Counted from the stretch's first letter, positions 50,256 to 59,209 are shown. The stretch is 64,000 bases of DNA from Betaproteobacteria bacterium (GCA_016716535.1 JADJWD010000007.1:620001-684000); one strand, 5' to 3'. Notes: a model not told the origin generated them from the letters alone. Numbers and translations: made by a program.

Positions 50256-51206
50256 TCAGTTCAGGAAGACGCGGCTGGCGCGGATGTCGGCGTCTTCGAG
50301 TGTCGTCAAGGCCGCCTCGTCGAGCACGCGGTCGCGTTCGGCGAACAAGCGGCTCGCCTGGCGCAGCCGCGCGCGGTCCAGCGCGTTGCGCACGCTGCGC
50401 GCGTTGGCGAAGTGCGGCTGCGTCATGCGCCGTGCGAGGTAGTCGTCGAACGCTTCGCGCGCCGCCGGCGTGAAGCGGTAGGCCATGCCGCCGAGCATCC
50501 GCTCGGCGATCGCCATCAGCTCGCCCTGCGCGTAATCGGGGAAGTCGAGGTGGTGGGCGATGCGGCTGCTCATCCCCGGGTTGCTCTTGAAGAAGGTGTC
50601 CATGCGGTCCTTGTAGCCGGCGAGGATCACGACGAGGTCGTCGCGCTGGTTCTCCATCACCTGCAGCAGGATCTCGATGGCCTCCTGGCCGTAGTCGCGC
50701 TCGTTCTCCGGACGGTAGAGGTAGTACGCCTCGTCGATGAAGAGCACGCCGCCCATCGCCTTCTTCAGCACTTCCTTGGTCTTCGGTGCGGTGTGGCCGA
50801 TGTACTGGCCGACGAGATCGTCGCGCGTCACCGCGACGAGGTGGCCTTTGCGCACGTAGCCCAGCCGATGCAGGATCTCGGCCATCCGCAACGCCACCGT
50901 CGTCTTGCCGGTGCCGGGGTTGCCGGTGAAGCACATGTGCAGGCTCGGCGCCTGCGCCTGCAAGCCGAGGCCGAGGCGCAGGCGGTCGATGACGAGCAGG
51001 GCGGCGATGTCGCGGATGCGCTGCTTGACGGGTGCGAGGCCGACGAGATCGCGGTCGAGTTCGGCGAGCACCGCTTCGACCTGGCTCTCGCGCAGCACGT
51101 CGCCAACGGTGCGGGCGGGCGTGGTGGCTGCCGTGGCTTCAGCGTCCTCGCGCGGAGCGACCTTCGCGGCCGTCGTGCCGGGGATCGAGTACAGCGGGGC
51201 GTTCAT
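50256..51206 (-). CDS. cbbX: Red-type RuBisCO activase CbbX (AAA+)
   Basis: A 316-residue AAA+ protein that pulls on the C-terminal tail of red-type RuBisCO to release inhibitory sugar phosphates. Walker A CFTGNPGTGKTTVALRMAE, pore-loop region VTRDDLVGQYIGHTAPKTKE, Walker B GGVLFIDEAYYLYRPENERD, sensor and Arg-finger region VILAGYKDRMDTFFKSNPGM, SSRIAHHLDFPDY. ATG 51206 is used; a GTG lies one codon upstream. Its presence with form IC large and small subunits fits the family rule. Confidence 0.96.
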   Translation of the reverse strand: MNAPLYSIPGTTAAKVAPREDAEATAATTPARTVGDVLRESQVEAVLAELDRDLVGLAPVKQRIRDIAALLVIDRLRLGLGLQAQAPSLHMCFTGNPGTGKTTVALRMAEILHRLGYVRKGHLVAVTRDDLVGQYIGHTAPKTKEVLKKAMGGVLFIDEAYYLYRPENERDYGQEAIEILLQVMENQRDDLVVILAGYKDRMDTFFKSNPGMSSRIAHHLDFPDYAQGELMAIAERMLGGMAYRFTPAAREAFDDYLARRMTQPHFANARSVRNALDRARLRQASRLFAERDRVLDEAALTTLEDADIRASRVFLN

Positions 51207-51244
51207 CACACGACACCGTCAGGCAGCTTCGGCCACTCCCGCAA

Positions 51245-51961
51245 TCACGCCGCCAGCGCCACCGCCGGCTTTGCGCCTGCGGCCGCCCCCTCGCCGAGAG
51301 CCGCGCGCATCGCCGCGATCACCGCCGCATAGTCCTTCTGGCCGAAGATCGCGCTGCCAGCGACGAACGTGTCGGCACCGGCGTCGGCGACGCGGCGGAT
51401 GTTGTCGACCTTGATACCGCCGTCCACTTCGAGCCGGATGTCGCGGCCGCTGCGCTCGATGATCGCGCGCGCCTGCTCGACCTTGCGCAGGGCGCTGTCG
51501 ATGAAGCCCTGGCCGCCGAACCCCGGGTTGACGCTCATGATCAGCACGAGGTCGATCTTGTCGATGACCCACTCGAGCACGTCCAGCGACTCGGCCGGGT
51601 TGAACGCGAGGCCGGCCTTGCAGCCTGCGCCGCGGATCAGTTGGAGCGTGCGGTCGACGTGGTTCGTCGCGTCCGGGTGGAAGCTGATGAGATCCGCGCC
51701 GGCTTCGGCGAAGCGCTCGGCGAGCGGGTCCACCGGCGCCACCATCAGATGCACGTCGAGCAACACCGGCGTGCCGTCGGGGCGCTTCAGGTGCGGCTTC
51801 AACGCCTGAGCGACGCCGTGCCCGATGGTGAGGTTGGGCACGTAATGGTTGTCCATCACGTCGAAGTGGATCCAGTCGGCGCCGGCGGCAATGACGCGCT
51901 TGACTTCGTCGCCCAGACGCGCGAAGTCGGCACTGAGGATGCTGGGGGCGATGCGGTACAT
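51245..51961 (-). CDS. cbbE: Ribulose-phosphate 3-epimerase (Calvin cycle)
   Basis: A 238-residue TIM-barrel enzyme interconverting xylulose-5-P and ribulose-5-P. Motifs: APSILSADFARLGDEVKRVI, IHFDVMDNHYVPNLTIG, LDVHLMVAPVD, ISFHPDATNHVDRTLQLI, VLIMSVNPGFGGQGFIDSAL, IRLEVDGGIKVDNIRRVADA and GADTFVAGSAIFG. Catalytic Asp and the metal His/Asp residues are present. It lies between cbbS and cbbX, a fairly uncommon order, and starts 28 bases after cbbS. It could be the cell's only rpe. Confidence 0.95.
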   Translation of the reverse strand: MYRIAPSILSADFARLGDEVKRVIAAGADWIHFDVMDNHYVPNLTIGHGVAQALKPHLKRPDGTPVLLDVHLMVAPVDPLAERFAEAGADLISFHPDATNHVDRTLQLIRGAGCKAGLAFNPAESLDVLEWVIDKIDLVLIMSVNPGFGGQGFIDSALRKVEQARAIIERSGRDIRLEVDGGIKVDNIRRVADAGADTFVAGSAIFGQKDYAAVIAAMRAALGEGAAAGAKPAVALAA

Positions 51962-51989
51962 GGTGGGGTCCCTCCTCGTGTCTGTCGTC

Positions 51990-52430
51990 TCACGCGCCGT
52001 AGCGCTCGCCTTCGGGCTTGTCGGTGGCGTAACTGCTGATGCGGTAGCGCATCGTCCGGCCCGCGCCTTCGGTGCGCGCGATGCCGAACCCCGGCTCGTG
52101 CGCCGGCCGGTTGACGATGAAGCACATCGCGATGCTTTCGACGCCGCGTGTGCTGTCGAAGGCCACCAGCCGGATGTAGTGGTTCGGGAACGTCTTGCGG
52201 CATTCCTTCAGCTCGCCCAGCACGCCGGCCGGGTCGGCCAGGTCGAACATCGGCATGCCGTACATCTCCCAGTACGTGTTGCGCGGATGCGGGTCGTCGG
52301 TGTATTCGACGCTCCAGGCGTAGCCTTTCTTCAAGCCGTACTCGACCTGCGCGGTGATCTCGGCGTCGGTCAGGTCGGGCAGAAAGCTGAACTGGCCTTG
52401 CGTCAGCCGGCCGGTGGGGTTGGTCATCAT
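51990..52430 (-). CDS. cbbS: RuBisCO small subunit, form IC
   Basis: A 146-residue subunit starting at tandem ATG codons 52430/52427. Features: GQFSFLPDLTDAEITAQVEY, AWSVEYTDDPHPRNTYWEMY, ECRKTFPNHYIRLVAFDSTR and the C-terminal extension with FIVNRPAHEPGFGIARTEG. The long C-terminal hairpin tail, of about 30 residues beyond the green-type core, is the mark of red-type small subunits and helps assembly without RbcX. The start lies 42 bases after the cbbL stop. Confidence 0.95.
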   Translation of the reverse strand: MMTNPTGRLTQGQFSFLPDLTDAEITAQVEYGLKKGYAWSVEYTDDPHPRNTYWEMYGMPMFDLADPAGVLGELKECRKTFPNHYIRLVAFDSTRGVESIAMCFIVNRPAHEPGFGIARTEGAGRTMRYRISSYATDKPEGERYGA

Positions 52431-52472
52431 GGTGTGCGCACCTGTGTCGTTAGGTGTGGATGTCGGATCGCT

Positions 52473-53963
52473 TCAGGCCACCGCCGGCGTCACGGCGTAG
52501 TCGCTCGTGTCGGTGCTGGCGTAGTTGAAGGTCACGTCCTTCCAGGTGTCCAGCGCCTGCGCCAGCGGCGTGCAGTACTTCGCCGCGGCCTTCAGGATCT
52601 CGGGGCCCTCGTTCTTGATGTCGCGGCCCTCGTTGCGTGCCTTGACCATCGCCTCGAGCGCGACGCGGTTGGCCACCGCACCGGCCTGGATGCCCGCCGG
52701 GTGGCCGATCGTGCCGCCGCCGAACTGCAGGATCACGTCGTCACCGAAGAGGTCGATCAGCTGGTGCATCTGGCCGGCGTGGATGCCGCCGCTGGCCACC
52801 GGCATCACCTTCTTCGTGTCGGCCCAGTCCATGTCGAAGAACAGGCCGCGCGGCAGGTCCTGCTTCGTGAAGCTGTCGCGGCAGACGTTGTAGTAGCCCT
52901 GCACGGTGAGCGGGTCGCCTTCGAGCTTGCCGACCGCGGTGCCGGTGTGCAGGTGGTCGCAGCCGGCCAGCCGCAGCCACTTGGCGATGACGCGGAAGCT
53001 GACGCCGTGGTTCTTTTGCCGCGTGTAGGTGCCGTGACCGGCACGGTGCATGTGCATCACCATGTCGTGCTTGCGGCACCAGTTGGCCATGCTCTGGATC
53101 GCCGTCCAGCCGATCACCAGGTCGACCATGATCACCACCGAGCCCAGTTCCTTGGCGAACTCGGCGCGCTCGTACATGTCCTCCATCGTCGCGGCGGTGA
53201 TGTTCAGGTAGCTGCCCTTCACCTCGCCGGTGGCGGCGCTGGCCTTGTTGACGCCGTCCATCACGTACAGGAAGCGGTCGCGCCAGTGCATGAAGGGCTG
53301 CGAGTTGATGTTCTCGTCGTCCTTCATGAAGTCCAGGCCGCCCTTCAGGCCCTCGTAGATGACGCGGCCGTAGTTGCGGCCACTCAAGCCGAGCTTGGGC
53401 TTCGTCGTGGCGCCGAGCAGCGGCCGGCCGTACTTCTCGAGCCGCTCGCGCTCGACGACGAGGCCGGTCGGCGGGCCCTTGAACGTCTTCACGTAGGCCA
53501 CGGGGATGCGGATGTCTTCCAGCCGGGCCGCCTTCAGCGGCTTGAAGCTGAAGACGTTGCCGATCAAGCTGGCGGTCATGTTGGCGATCGACCCCTCCTC
53601 GAAGAGGATCAGGTCGTAGGCCACCCACGCGAAGTACTCGCCGGGGCGGCCCGGCACCGGCTCGACCTTGTAGGCCTTGGCGCGGTAGCTGTCGCAGGCG
53701 GTGAGGCGGTCGGTCCACACCACCGTCCAGGTCGCGGTGCTGCTCTCGCCGGCCACCGCGGCGGCCGCTTCCACCGGATCGACGCCTTCCTGCGGCGTGA
53801 TGCGGAACAGGCACAGCGTGTCCGTCTCCTTGGGCACGTAGTCGGCGTCCCAGTAGCCCATCTGGCGGTACTTGAGGACGCCGGCGCTGTAGCGCGCCTT
53901 CTTGTCGCGGATCTCGCTGGCGCCGGCTTCGGCGACGACGCTGGATTCGACGGGCTTGTTCAC
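52473..53963 (-). CDS. cbbL: RuBisCO large subunit, form IC (red type)
   Basis: A 496-residue catalytic subunit, from GTG 53963, chosen because AGGAG lies nine bases upstream and form IC large subunits are about this length. Key regions: GATTKPKLGLSGRNYGR (active-site Lys), GGLDFMKDDENINSQPFMHW (carbamylated Lys and metal acidic residues), MHRAGHGTYTRQKNHGVSFR, HTGTAVGKLEGD (loop-6 Lys) and MPVASGGIHAGQM. The sequence is red-type: it lacks the green-type tail, and GKLEGD with downstream CRDSFTKQDLP is form IC/ID-like. It fixes CO2 and is kept active by CbbX. First gene of the operon, divergent from cbbR. Confidence 0.97.
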   Translation of the reverse strand: MNKPVESSVVAEAGASEIRDKKARYSAGVLKYRQMGYWDADYVPKETDTLCLFRITPQEGVDPVEAAAAVAGESSTATWTVVWTDRLTACDSYRAKAYKVEPVPGRPGEYFAWVAYDLILFEEGSIANMTASLIGNVFSFKPLKAARLEDIRIPVAYVKTFKGPPTGLVVERERLEKYGRPLLGATTKPKLGLSGRNYGRVIYEGLKGGLDFMKDDENINSQPFMHWRDRFLYVMDGVNKASAATGEVKGSYLNITAATMEDMYERAEFAKELGSVVIMVDLVIGWTAIQSMANWCRKHDMVMHMHRAGHGTYTRQKNHGVSFRVIAKWLRLAGCDHLHTGTAVGKLEGDPLTVQGYYNVCRDSFTKQDLPRGLFFDMDWADTKKVMPVASGGIHAGQMHQLIDLFGDDVILQFGGGTIGHPAGIQAGAVANRVALEAMVKARNEGRDIKNEGPEILKAAAKYCTPLAQALDTWKDVTFNYASTDTSDYAVTPAVA

Positions 53964-54087
53964 GGGCCGGGCTCCTGTCTTGGCTGCGGCGTGCTGGACG
54001 CCGGGTGATGTGGGTGATGTCGAAGGCTTGGCGGCCAATGTAGGAAGCCGTATCGTTCAGGGGAAGTCAGACTTTCTTTGCTTCGTC

Positions 54088-54103
54088 TTCAGCTTTCCCT
54101 GAA
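54088..54103. promoter_or_regulatory. Candidate CbbR operator (LysR dyad) between cbbL and cbbR
   Basis: TTCAGCTTTCCCTGAA is a perfect 5-bp dyad (TTCAG, six-base spacer, CTGAA) of the T-N11-A LysR type, seven bases upstream of the cbbR start codon. A second half-site-like TTCAGGGGAAGTCAGA starts at 54056 in the same gap. This placement lets CbbR repress its own gene and activate cbbL. The -35/-10 boxes of either promoter are not certain. Confidence 0.65.
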
Positions 54104-54110
54104 CAGCGCC

Positions 54111-55067
54111 GTGAACATCACCTTCCGCCAGCTCCAGGTCTTCGTCGAGGTCGCCAAGACCGGCAACATGACCCGCGCGGCTGAGGCGCTGCACCTCACG
54201 CCGCCGGCGGTGTCGATGCAGATCAAGGAGATCGAGGCGCAGGTGGGCCTGGCGCTCTTCGACCGCGCCGGCCGCGCCGTGGCGCTATCGACCGCCGGCG
54301 AGTACTTCCTCGTGCACGCCAAGAAGCTGCTGGCGGCGCTGAAGGAGGCCGACGACGCGATGGCGCGCCTGAAGCGCGTCGAGCGCGGCCGGCTGACGAT
54401 CGGCCTGGTCAGCACCGCGAAGTACTTCGTGCCGCATCTCTTGGCGCGCTTCCACGACGAGCACCCGGGCGTCGAGGTAAAGCTCAAGCTCGCGACAAAC
54501 CGCGAACAGCTCGTCGCGCTGATGAGCGCCGGCGAGGCCGACCTCGCGATCATGGGCCGGCCGCCGCGCGAGCTGGCGATGCGCGCCGAGCCCTTTGCGC
54601 CGCACCCGCTGGCGTTCGTGGCGCCGGCCGGGCACCCGCTGCTCGGCGCGCCGCAGGCGCCGCCCGAGGTGCTGGTGCGCTACCCGCTGATCGCGCGCGA
54701 GCCGGGTTCGGGCACACGCGCGGCGATGGAGCGCTTCTTCGCCGAGCACCGCGTGAGCCCGACGATCGCGATGGAGCTCGAAAGCAGCGAGACGATCAAG
54801 CAGGCGGTGATCGCCGGCCTCGGCCTGGCGTTCCTGTCGCTGCACACCGTGGGGCTCGAGCTGAAGCACGGCCTGCTGGCCCAGCTGGACATCGAGGGCA
54901 CGCCGGTCGTGCGCACCTGGAACGTCGTGCACGTCGGCGCGAGGGTGCTGTCGCCGGCGGCGGAGGCGTTTCGGTATTTTCTGATCGAGAAGGGGGAGGC
55001 GTTTCTGGGTGGGAGGGCGGGCTTGCTGTACCCAAAGGCCGCTGCGACACCTGCCGCCGAGGCGTGA
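54111..55067 (+). CDS. cbbR: LysR-family regulator CbbR
   Basis: A 318-residue activator of the Calvin operon. GTG 54111 gives the usual start (NITFRQLQVFVEVAKTGNMT). The winged helix-turn-helix is at residues 5-65 (RAAEALHLTPPAVSMQIKEI, EAQVGLALFDRAGR). The effector domain follows (RLTIGLVSTAKYFVPHLLAR, GEADLAIMGRPPRELAM, YPLIAREPGSGTRAAMERFF, SSETIKQAVIAGLGLAFLSL), with the CbbR-type TAKYF and MGRPP motifs. It probably responds to metabolites such as RuBP or NADPH. Divergent from cbbL with about 147 bases between starts. Confidence 0.95.
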   Translation: MNITFRQLQVFVEVAKTGNMTRAAEALHLTPPAVSMQIKEIEAQVGLALFDRAGRAVALSTAGEYFLVHAKKLLAALKEADDAMARLKRVERGRLTIGLVSTAKYFVPHLLARFHDEHPGVEVKLKLATNREQLVALMSAGEADLAIMGRPPRELAMRAEPFAPHPLAFVAPAGHPLLGAPQAPPEVLVRYPLIAREPGSGTRAAMERFFAEHRVSPTIAMELESSETIKQAVIAGLGLAFLSLHTVGLELKHGLLAQLDIEGTPVVRTWNVVHVGARVLSPAAEAFRYFLIEKGEAFLGGRAGLLYPKAAATPAAEA

Positions 55068-55104
55068 TGGCGAAGGTCTTGCCCGGTCAGATCCGCGATC
55101 ACGG

Positions 55105-55599
55105 CTAGAGCTGAACCGAAATCTGCCACGTCGCCGATTTCGCGCGCCTGAGGACCTCGGGCACCGAAGTGAGCATCAGTTCGCCGCTGCGCCGGTTGAA
55201 CAGGGCCACGCGATGCTGCACTCCCAGCACCTCGGCGGCAGCGATCTCGCCCTCGTTCAGCGCGAAGAAGAAGCCGGCGAATCCCTGCTTCACGCACTCC
55301 TGGGATGCGGTCTTGATTTCGATGAACGTCATCGCGGGCAAACGCTCGCGAACGGCGGCCGGATCGAGGAAGCTGAACCCGGTCTCGCCTGCGACGTGAA
55401 CCGCATCGAAACTGGTCGCGCGAATCCGCTTGCCCAGGCGCTCGAGTTCCGCAAGGAGGATGCGCAGTCCGTTCCCGCTCGGTCGCGCCAGCCAAGCCTC
55501 CATCGCTGCAATGGCCAGCTGCTCGCCAGCGGCGCCGCTCTGGTTCGCGAGCCGCGCCGCGTGCTCGCGTTTCGCCTGGACGAGCTGCAGCGGAGTCAC
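55105..55599 (-). CDS. Hypothetical protein with a possible PD-(D/E)XK-like core
   Basis: A 164-residue protein of unknown family, start GTG 55599 (weak). Sequence features: VTPLQLVQAKREHAARLANQ at the beginning, then SFDAVHVAGETGFSFLDPAA, then MTFIEIKTASQECVKQGF and GFFFALNEGEIAAAEVLG. The Asp followed by EIK-type ExK pattern resembles a restriction-endonuclease-like fold, which is a guess from a short motif. A short frame in front (55598-55736 on the minus strand) shares the GTGA junction but is too small to judge. Located between cbbR and the AhpD-like gene. Confidence 0.6.
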   Translation of the reverse strand: MTPLQLVQAKREHAARLANQSGAAGEQLAIAAMEAWLARPSGNGLRILLAELERLGKRIRATSFDAVHVAGETGFSFLDPAAVRERLPAMTFIEIKTASQECVKQGFAGFFFALNEGEIAAAEVLGVQHRVALFNRRSGELMLTSVPEVLRRAKSATWQISVQL

Positions 55600-55813
55600 G
55601 GCGAAGTCGCCGAACTGGCCTTGGAAATGCCGGTGGCGAACCGCACGTCGGGCCGCAATGTATCGACGCGGCGTCGATCGATGTCGTCGCTTGGCGTCTC
55701 ATCGTGGCCGGCGGCGTGAAATGCGCACCGGCGCATGGCGCGCGCGAGGGGCCCCGACGCTGGATCGAGCGCCTGCGCACCTCACCGATGGAGCAAGCGC
55801 CCCGGTGCGCGCC

Positions 55814-56404
55814 TCACCCCCCGTGCTTCCCCGCCTCCCACCCCACCGCCCCGATCGCCCGCCCGGCCACCTCGACGGCGCGCTGCTCCAGCGTCGTCGC
55901 CATCGTGTCGTTCCAGCGGTTGAGGTAGCCGAAGAGCGCGATCGTCGCGACGATCTCGACGATCTGGCCTTCGTCGAAGTGCTTCTTCAGCTCGGCGAAG
56001 TCGGCTTCGCTCGCTTCGTTGGGCACGAGCGCCGCGTGGTAGCCCAGGCGCAGCGCGGCGCGTTCGGCGGCGGTGAACAGCGCGCTCGTCTCGAAGGCCC
56101 ACACGGCGCGGATCTTCTCGTCGGAGGCCTTGTAGATCGACGCCAGGTTCGTCATGTGCGCCTGGCAGTAGCGGCAGCCGCTGGCCTGGCTCGTCACCAG
56201 GCTCACGAGCATCTTCAGCTCCTCGCTCACGGTGCCCTCGTACAGCACGGCGCGGTTCAGGTCCATGAAGGCCTGGGCAATGGCCGGCCGGCGCTGCATC
56301 GTCAGGATGCTGTTGGGCACGAAGCCACGCGTCGCCTGGTAGTGCTCGAAGCGCTCGCGGAACTGCGGGTTCGCTTCCCAGGGCAGGGGGTCGAGGTGGG
56401 CCAT
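55814..56404 (-). CDS. AhpD/carboxymuconolactone-decarboxylase-like protein
   Basis: A 196-residue protein; ATG 56404 starts MAHLDPLPWEANPQFRERFE, whereas the open frame upstream is basic and unlikely. The AhpD-like core has the redox motif ASGCRYCQAHMTNLASIYK (CXXC plus His) with flanking TSQ, then AVWAFETSALFTAAERAALR and IVEIVATIALFGYLNRWND. Such proteins reduce peroxides or act as alkylhydroperoxidase partners. The specific peroxidase partner is not identified here. Confidence 0.85.
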   Translation of the reverse strand: MAHLDPLPWEANPQFRERFEHYQATRGFVPNSILTMQRRPAIAQAFMDLNRAVLYEGTVSEELKMLVSLVTSQASGCRYCQAHMTNLASIYKASDEKIRAVWAFETSALFTAAERAALRLGYHAALVPNEASEADFAELKKHFDEGQIVEIVATIALFGYLNRWNDTMATTLEQRAVEVAGRAIGAVGWEAGKHGG

Positions 56405-56530
56405 GTTCGTTCGGGTCCGGGTTCGGTGGTGATTGAAGCAGGGCGATCGAAGCGCGGCCATTGTCGGCGCGGGCCGCTCGGGCGGCGAACCTGGCGCGGC
56501 CGGTGCGACCCGAAACGCTCCGCTTCGCTC

Positions 56531-57748
56531 TCAATGCACCTCGGCTTCCGCCTCCGGCCACAGTGCCGGGAAGTAGAAGCGCAGCGCGTGCAGCGGCAGG
56601 CCGAAGCGCACCTTGCCCTGCGGGGTGTCTGTCTTCAGCAGGCCGCGCTTGAGCAGCGCCGTCAGCAGCGTGACGGCGGTGCGTTCGCCGAGGCCCGTCA
56701 TGCGCTTGAACTCGCCGCGTTCGAGTTCGGCGCCGCTCAGGAAGAGGTAGTGCAGCGGCCGCAGCGCTTCCATGCGCACGCCGGACTTCAGCGTGTGCTG
56801 CTCGAACGAGAGGCACGCGGCGATGCGCCGCTCGATCGTCGAGAGGTCGAGCATCGAGCGCATGAAGGCCACCTGGTCGAGGCAGGTGTCGAGCACGTAG
56901 TCGATCCACTCGACGAGCGCCGCTTCGCTCAGGTTGCCGCGGCCGTCGAGGTCGCCGCGGCGCGGCTCGTCGGCGGCGGCCAGCGCCGCGTAGTAGCGCT
57001 CAACCGTGCGCGCAAAGCCGCGCAGCGGCGACCACACGCCGCCGGTGTAGCCGAGCGCGCTGAGCCACGTGTGCGTGTGCAGCCGCATCACGCGGCCGTT
57101 GCCGTCGACGAAGGGGTGGATCCAGCCGAGGCGCTGGTGCGCCGCGGCCAGCGCCACCAGCGCCGCTTCGCCGCGGCGCACGCCGCCGTAGAAATCGGCC
57201 CAGCGCGTGAGCAGCGCCGGGATCGCCTGCGCCGCCGGCGCCACGTGCCGGCCGACGCTGACTTCGCGCTCGCGCCAGTGCCCCGGCTTGATCACCGCGC
57301 CTTCGCCGGTGTGCAGGTCGGCCGCGGGCAGGGGCGCGAAGAGCGTGCGGTGGATGTCGGCCACGGCGTCGGCGCCGTACAGCGCACGCGCGCCGGCCTC
57401 ACCGGCATAGCGGCCTTCGAGCTCGACCTCGGCGTCGATGTGCGCCAGCGCCAGCCGCTGCCGCGCCGCCAGCGCCGCGTCGCCCGAGAAGTCGCGGCGC
57501 AGCGCCTGCTCCAGTTCGCTCGGCCGTGTGTGCTGGCCCTCGATGCGGTTCGTGTAGTACGAGTTCATCGTCCGCAGCAGGCCGCGCAGCTCGGGCGCGA
57601 TCGGGTGGCCGGCCAGCGTGCTGGCCACCATCGCCAGGTCGTGCGCGCGGGCCAGCAACGGGTCTTGCCGGGCGGCGGCCGGCAGCAGCGGCTCGAACTG
57701 GTGGGGTGAGTCGTAGAGCGCGAGCTTTGTTGCGCACATGCAACTCAT
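56531..57748 (-). CDS. Fic-domain protein (AMPylator-type), self-inhibited class
   Basis: A 405-residue protein. The Fic motif is HPFVDGNGRVMR at residues 211-222, with catalytic His. An inhibitory helix motif TNRIEG (residues 66-71, form TxxxEG) precedes it, placing the protein among Fic proteins held inactive by an N-terminal helix. A substrate-flap region (GEGAVIKPGHWREREVSVGR) is present. The C-terminal 110 residues form a winged-helix domain (RGEFKRMTGLGERTAVTLLT) typical of stand-alone Fic regulators. It may AMPylate an endogenous target; no antitoxin gene adjoins it. A TTATAAG-rich stretch lies just upstream of the start. Confidence 0.88.
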   Translation of the reverse strand: MSCMCATKLALYDSPHQFEPLLPAAARQDPLLARAHDLAMVASTLAGHPIAPELRGLLRTMNSYYTNRIEGQHTRPSELEQALRRDFSGDAALAARQRLALAHIDAEVELEGRYAGEAGARALYGADAVADIHRTLFAPLPAADLHTGEGAVIKPGHWREREVSVGRHVAPAAQAIPALLTRWADFYGGVRRGEAALVALAAAHQRLGWIHPFVDGNGRVMRLHTHTWLSALGYTGGVWSPLRGFARTVERYYAALAAADEPRRGDLDGRGNLSEAALVEWIDYVLDTCLDQVAFMRSMLDLSTIERRIAACLSFEQHTLKSGVRMEALRPLHYLFLSGAELERGEFKRMTGLGERTAVTLLTALLKRGLLKTDTPQGKVRFGLPLHALRFYFPALWPEAEAEVH

Positions 57749-57883
57749 TATAAGCTATTGTCGCGCTTACATTTTTCTGTACTCCTGCGACGTTCACTGC
57801 GCACTTGCTGCTACCGCGCATCGCTGCGCGCCTTGGGGCGGCGAGCGCGGGCGCGCTCCCGCCCGCGCCGCGCCGAGCCCCGC

Positions 57884-59209
57884 TCAGAACTTGATCGCCC
57901 AAGCCAACCCGAAGGCGCTTTGCTTCATGCCGATCGTCTCGTTGCCGCCGGCGCCGGGGCCGAGCACGGCGTTGAAGAACGACGAGCCGCTCACCGTCTT
58001 GCGCGGGGCGATCATCAGCGCGCCGGTGATCTCGTTGGTCGGCGACAAGGCGAAGGTGAAGCCGGCCGTGTAGTGGTCGGTCATCACGCCGGGGGCGAGG
58101 ATGTTGAAGCTCACGTCGGCGCTGCCGATCGGGTTGTCGCCGCGGTTGTAGCCGGCGCGCAGCGTCAGCGCCGGCGACATCTGCCATTGCAGCCCGAGCT
58201 TGTAGACGTTGATGTCCTGCCAGCCGAAGCCCGGGCCGTTGTCGGCGCCCAGCGGCGCGGCGTTGCTGCTCGGGTTGCTCACCGCCGGAACGTCGCTGTA
58301 GTTGATGCGCATCGCGTCCAGCGTCACCGTCAGCGTCGGCGTCGCCGAGAAGGCGATGCCGGCGCCGTAGTGCGAGGGGATGTCGAAGTCGCCCTGGCCG
58401 GCGAACAGGCCCTTGTACTTCTCGAAGCGGCCCATGTTCATCTTCGGCGCGTAGGCGGCGCCGGCGGTGAACGCGCCGAACTTGCCCTGCCAGCCCAGGC
58501 GCACGCCGACGCCGGTGGAGCTGTCATAGCCGTTGTTCGTGACGCTGCCCGGTGCGCTGGTGAAGGCCGGGAAGCCCGGCGCGTTGTCGAACGCCTGCAG
58601 ACCCTCGGCCTTGAAGCGCTGGTAGCCGAGCAAGAGCGCGATGCCCACCGACTGCGTCGGCGTCACCTTGTAGGCGAGCGTCGGCGCGACGATCAGTTGC
58701 GACAGATCGACGCCGAGCGTGCCGCTGCCGCACAGCATGTTGGCCGGGCCCGCGCCGCAGTTGAAGCTGCCTTGCGGGTAGGTGGTGTTCATGCCGCCGT
58801 TGCCGTACAGCGTCATGCCGAGCGAGAGGTTCGAGCCGAGCATGCGGTTGTAGCCCACCTCGGGCACCCAGAAGACGGTCTTGTCGCTGTCGACCTGGCC
58901 GTTCAGCGTCGCGAAGCCGGCGCCGGTGCGTTCGGCGTCGCGCTTCGGGCTGAAGGCGTCGAGGCCGAGGTCGACGCGCTCGCCGGCCCAGACCATCGAC
59001 GCCGGGTTGTTGGCGCCGCCCAGGCTGTCTTGCGACAGCGCGAGCGAGGCGCCGCCCATGCCCTTGGCCTTCAGCCCGTAGCCGTGCGGGAAGTAGCCGT
59101 TGGTGGCCCAGGCCGGCATCGCCAGCGTGGCCGCGGCCGCCAGCGTGGCCAGGCGCCAGCGGCGGCCAGCCGTCGAGCAGGCAGCGGGCCGGGCTTTGAA
59201 TCGTTCCAT
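57884..59209 (-). CDS. FadL/OmpP1 family outer-membrane transporter
   Basis: A 441-residue protein. ATG 59209 follows GGGAG by six bases; an ATG two codons earlier is too close to the site. A signal peptide (AAAATLAMPAWA) leads to the FadL start ATNGYFPHGYGLKAKGMGGA, then SLGGANNPASMVWAGERVDL, a plug-containing 14-strand barrel, and ends QSAFGLAWAIKF. FadL channels import long-chain fatty acids and other hydrophobic compounds. Its neighbour, a CMD-Rieske fusion, hints at uptake of an aromatic or hydrophobic substrate; this is inference. Confidence 0.9.
   Translation of the reverse strand: MERFKARPAACSTAGRRWRLATLAAAATLAMPAWATNGYFPHGYGLKAKGMGGASLALSQDSLGGANNPASMVWAGERVDLGLDAFSPKRDAERTGAGFATLNGQVDSDKTVFWVPEVGYNRMLGSNLSLGMTLYGNGGMNTTYPQGSFNCGAGPANMLCGSGTLGVDLSQLIVAPTLAYKVTPTQSVGIALLLGYQRFKAEGLQAFDNAPGFPAFTSAPGSVTNNGYDSSTGVGVRLGWQGKFGAFTAGAAYAPKMNMGRFEKYKGLFAGQGDFDIPSHYGAGIAFSATPTLTVTLDAMRINYSDVPAVSNPSSNAAPLGADNGPGFGWQDINVYKLGLQWQMSPALTLRAGYNRGDNPIGSADVSFNILAPGVMTDHYTAGFTFALSPTNEITGALMIAPRKTVSGSSFFNAVLGPGAGGNETIGMKQSAFGLAWAIKF

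Noticed and set aside
52473..53963. Green-type (form IA/IB) RuBisCO
   Set aside because: The small subunit has the long red-type C-terminal hairpin, and cbbX (not cbbQ/cbbO or rca) follows, so form IC is better supported.
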